Below are positions 61,801-64,000 of a stretch of DNA of 64,000 bases, piece after piece. Source of the DNA: Branchiostoma lanceolatum (lineage: Eukaryota; Chordata; Leptocardii; Amphioxiformes; Branchiostomatidae); the NCBI RefSeq assembly GCF_035083965.1, contig NC_089722.1, forward strand, positions 34,395,958-34,459,957. Direction: 5' to 3'. The first letter of the stretch is position 1. The number at the start of each line of letters is the position of its first letter. Below the pieces are notes generated by a model. It searched no databases and was not told the origin of the DNA. It saw nothing but the letters and a program-made list of their open reading frames with translations. The translations under genes and the position numbers were made by a program.

Positions 61801-62730
61801 CAGCGGAAATCCGTGCTTTTTGAAACGTCCGACCGTTAACAAGGTTATCCAGTTGCTTAAGTAACTGCGTATCTTACAGCCTGGATGTCTAACTTTCATC
61901 GACAAACCTCTGATATATTAGTAGGTTGGTAAACTTTGAGACCTTGAGTAAACGATTGCCCGGTGTATTTCAGATTATCACTTTGCTACACAATTTTTCA
62001 GTGATGGCAATCTTTATAAAATGTTGCCATTGTACTTTTATTTAGAAAACTTCATCATTCGCTACGGAACTCACTACACCAAGTCAGCCAAGTTCGGAGG
62101 ACAAGTGAAAATCATCAAGACCAAGGAGGCAAGCAAGGAACTTACAATCCAGGCGTTCTCGGAGAGAGCTCAGACGGAGTGGAAGAAGGCGTTCAGCACC
62201 TTCTCTGCCGAAGCGAGTCAGACCAAGTCCAGCAGCTGGTGGCACGAGCACGAGACCAGGAAGGAATCTCAGAAGGCCGAGGGCGAGGCTAGCGCTGGTT
62301 CAGCGGCAGCAGCCGAGCAGAGCCAGACCGAGAATCTGTGAGTAACAGTTGGCACAAGGCGGGTCCTTTCAAGTCCAAACTATTTCAGTGTTCGTGTTAT
62401 GTAAATTTTGGCCTTTCATACATTGTGCCCAAAGTAACCGCACTAGTCGCACCTCTGTATAACTCTTAATCTTTACTTTCTAGGCATTCCTTCGAATTTA
62501 GCAACGAGATGATCGTCGTACAGGGCGGTAACCAGCGGATCGCCGCAGCCATCACCGAGATGTACACCACATCGTTGTCCACGGAACTCAAAACATGGCT
62601 GGAGTCCATCAAGGACTACCCGAAAGCCTTCTCCTTCATCATGAAGCCAATAACGGCCGTTCTCGACATCAACTTCGACTCGATCTTTCCAAATGGTGCC
62701 GTGGACTTCGGCTGTTTGGGAAAGAGGTAG
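49807..62730 (+). CDS. Secreted MACPF-domain (perforin-like) protein, 14 exons
   Basis: Exons: 49807-49876, 53766-53891, 54411-54557, 54912-55055, 56145-56264, 57497-57633, 58338-58517, 59538-59641, 59991-60141, 60373-60485, 60784-61131, 61328-61440, 62046-62337, 62484-62730. The sum is 2,292 nt (763 residues plus TAG) with every phase matching. Exon 1 is a signal peptide ending ASA. Exons 2-7 encode an acidic, polar, partly coiled-coil N-terminal region with no domain I recognise. The MACPF domain runs from exon 8: FLGVGFDGRGEYS, DTMTVQGVYDT, the Gly-rich first membrane-hairpin region (YGAGGGIFGLGYSAGGGF, exon 11) and the signature YGTHY at residues 591-595 (exon 13), followed by the Ala/Ser/Glu-rich second hairpin region. 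MACPF proteins oligomerise and many, not all, insert as beta-barrel pores; lytic activity here is unproven. Most introns carry MITEs. The stop overlaps a potential weak donor (gtagtt), so a further exon is possible but not needed. Confidence 0.88.
50630..51375. repeat. Interspersed repeat in MACPF intron 1 (first copy)
   Basis: Shows gagccagctgtttggtgggt, agtactgcagcgggctttgt, gctatggtcatgatttttgc and attatgcaaatcaggagcta. It closely parallels the copy at 52380-53110 and is an inverted relative of the 4650-5890 cluster. Non-coding. Confidence 0.75.
52380..53110. repeat. Interspersed repeat in MACPF intron 1 (second copy)
   Basis: Begins ttaccttcgccgagaaggct and keeps the same landmarks as the 50630 copy in the same order (acaccagctgtgtagtgggt, gttactgcagcgggctgtgt, gctacggtcatgatttttgt, caaaccaggagctaatttgc). 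The pair is separated by about 1.75 kb. Confidence 0.75.
54001..54034. repeat. (TTTG)n microsatellite
   Basis: Eight ttgt/gttt tetranucleotides in a row inside MACPF intron 2. Confidence 0.9.
56590..56900. repeat. Interspersed repeat in MACPF intron 5
   Basis: tggggcccccttgtaacttt, atggtcatgatttttacgtg and tttgggcccccagcagcttt match the superfamily at 50630 and 52380. Diverged and shorter. Confidence 0.65.
57656..57893. mobile_element. MITE-like element with ~45-bp near-perfect terminal inverted repeats
   Basis: In MACPF intron 6. Left taagcccccctctcactgga then cccgcggcacgctggcggcg; the complement of the right end gives taaagccgccctctcactgg then acccgtggcacgctggcggc. The AT-rich centre shows a second inverted pair around ctttgtgtg/cacaaag-like sequence. 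No coding capacity. Confidence 0.85.
58637..58981. mobile_element. Inverted-repeat element in MACPF intron 7
   Basis: Left gaacattgaatcttacaaac then catacttccagctcttgatt; the complement of the right arm reads gaacatcgactcttacaaat then catacttccacgtcttgatt. Arms of about 75 bp (roughly 85% paired) extend inward through gatttccgct. Spacer about 180 bp. Confidence 0.8.
59129..59340. mobile_element. MITE-like element (tgtaaatgca termini) in MACPF intron 7
   Basis: tgtaaatgcatttaagttcg at 59131 and the complement of the right end tgtaaatgcagaaatgttcg (to 59338) form the ends. The interior has repeated gttcgcggtggtttta-like blocks in both orientations. Non-coding. Confidence 0.75.
59425..59488. 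repeat. Three tandem copies of a 21-bp unit
   Basis: gggtatataagaatatttct plus a, three times without change, 50 bp upstream of MACPF exon 8. Each unit contains a TATATAA-like string; no promoter function is implied. Confidence 0.9.
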
Positions 62731-62945
62731 TTATTTCTGTATTCTGGCTTTGTATGTTATCATGTCTGTAATTGTTCTCATAAATGATTGTTCCTTTGGG
62801 TCACCTTGTCTTTTATTGTGTTAGTTCAGGGTTAATGACCCACTCCGAGGTTTATATAGTGTCATAAGGCCTGGTCATTTTCTATAACCACCGAATTAAC
62901 CGCACCAGTCATACCTCTGTATAACTCTTAATCTTTACTTTCACC
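62440..62945. repeat. Duplicated intron-end sequence flanking MACPF exon 14
   Basis: The last ~43 bp of intron 13 (acctctgtataactcttaat then ctttactttc, before the tag acceptor) recur at about 62912-62942 after the stop codon, where the acceptor AG is missing and no exon follows. Preceding bases (accgcacta/ccgcaccag) match too. Confidence 0.8.
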
Positions 62946-63204
62946 GAGTGAACAATCTTGGCATGTCAAATCTTTTTTTTTTCAAATCTACTCTCTTCAT
63001 GATCATTCCTCCAGTATGGGTGTACTTCTGATTGGTTAATGTCATATAATTTATATCTCCTTTTAATTGCCTGATTAAACATCAAGGCTGTGGACGGTTC
63101 TACTTATTGTTGGGGTGTTGAGAATATTGTGTTCTTAATTTGGCCGTTTATATTATACTTGTATTGAAATAGTGTATTATTACTGTTTTGTATGTAACTT
63201 TGCA

Positions 63205-63950
63205 TGTAGATCGGAACTGGGTCGTTTTCCGTTACAAATAGAGGCTCAAAGCAGAATGTACAGTTACTATGTTAGATTGGTTAACGAAGTACATACAGAT
63301 AGTTTTCAATACGAAGCTTATATGGTACAACAAGATCTAGATCGCCGAAAAACATCCTGCTGGTTATCTAATGTAAGAAAAATGTTAGAGGAGTCTGGTT
63401 TTGCCTTCCTATACATAACGGTCCCTCAAACACACATTCGCATTCAAATGACCTAAAACAAAGATTAAAGGATGTTTACATCCAAAAATTTAATTCAGAA
63501 TTACACGCTAAAGGACGAAGAGAAAACCAAGGCAACAAATTAAGAACATACAAAACTTTCAAAAAAATATATGAAAGAGAAGCATATTTAAACATTGCAA
63601 ACTTCGAACATCGCAGAGCGATGTGTAAACTTCGCATCAGTGACCACTCCCTACACATAGAATCTGGCAGGCAAAACCGTACCCCTCCAAATAATAGAAC
63701 ATGCGAATTCTGTGACGATTTATATGTTGAAGATGAAAGCCACTTTTTTATTGATTGTTCCTTATATAAAGATGAGCGGCAATCGTTGTTTAAGATAATA
63801 GAATTAGACAAGAAATGTACAAAAATGTCAAAACAGGATACTTTTATATACCTGATGTCATGTAAGAACGAATATATAATGGACAAAGTATGCAGTCATA
63901 TTTCCAAATGTTTCAAAAAGAGAGAAGAAACTACTAGTACTAGGTGATCA
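63205..63950 (+). pseudogene. LINE reverse-transcriptase C-terminal remnant (frameshifted)
   Basis: A first frame starts at about 63208 with SELGRFPLQIEAQSRMYSYY and runs to about 63440. The second frame carries on, LKQRLKDVYIQKFNSELHAK, through KLRISDHSLHIESGR and a CEFCDDLYVEDESHFFIDC segment to a stop at 63945-63947. These are the usual C-terminal blocks of CR1/L2-type LINE proteins (ELGR-PL, LR-S-H-L-IE-GR, C-C---EDE-HF--C). One frame change and absence of the RT core show a 5'-truncated, decayed copy. It is a different family from the LINE in the satellite. Confidence 0.75.
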
Positions 63951-64000
63951 TCATTAAGTTTAGCAATATCCCACAGTTTGTATTTTTTTTTTCTTTAGTT

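Noticed and set aside
62727..63210. Splice from MACPF exon 14 (gtagtt donor) to the LINE remnant (acceptor before 63205)
   Set aside because: The phase happens to match, but the donor is poor, the in-frame TAG already ends a 763-residue protein, and the downstream sequence is clearly retrotransposon-derived.

Overview
This is eukaryotic (animal) genomic DNA: multi-exon genes with GT-AG introns of a few hundred bases to several kb, tRNA-derived SINE, LINE and MITE-like repeats, and no bacterial organisation. The gene families (TMEM9, XK-related, MAPEG/MGST1, alpha-2,8-sialyltransferase, a MACPF protein), the compact introns and the CR1-like retroelements fit an invertebrate deuterostome, most probably amphioxus (Branchiostoma). 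The organism call is inference from gene content, not from a search.

Layout. 267-6123 (minus): a TMEM9-family gene in four visible exons, its last exon(s) off the left edge. Its transmembrane exon is the final unit of a ~1.7-kb minisatellite (about 20 units of 85/89 bp) made of copies of that exon's acceptor and start. 9812-11158 (plus): an apparently single-coding-exon XK-related (XKR) membrane protein. 13480-31150: a highly homogeneous tandem array of a 366-bp satellite (about 40 monomers), each monomer carrying several perfect hairpins, about 25 CpGs, a full CRE and an IRF-type motif. A 5'-truncated CR1/Jockey-like LINE sits inside the array and was later duplicated with five monomers (3,317-bp period); a further four-monomer (1,464-bp) duplication follows. 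32574-39776 (plus): MGST1-like MAPEG enzyme in four exons; its large third-segment intron holds a possible nested gene/pseudogene, a 137-bp hairpin element and a cluster of short palindromes. 43112-46002 (plus): complete ST8Sia-type sialyltransferase in four exons. 46030-48000: CCAA-type microsatellite and three MITE-like elements side by side. 49807-62730 (plus): 14-exon secreted MACPF-domain protein. 63200-63950: frameshifted LINE tail.

The five genes have no obvious common pathway; they are ordinary neighbours in a compact metazoan genome (membrane traffic/lysosome, scramblase-like channel family, glutathione-dependent membrane enzyme, Golgi sialylation, pore-forming-type immune or developmental effector). 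The unusual content is the repeat biology: an exon-derived minisatellite at a splice acceptor, and a hairpin-rich, CpG-rich, motif-bearing satellite that has trapped and re-amplified a retrotransposon.
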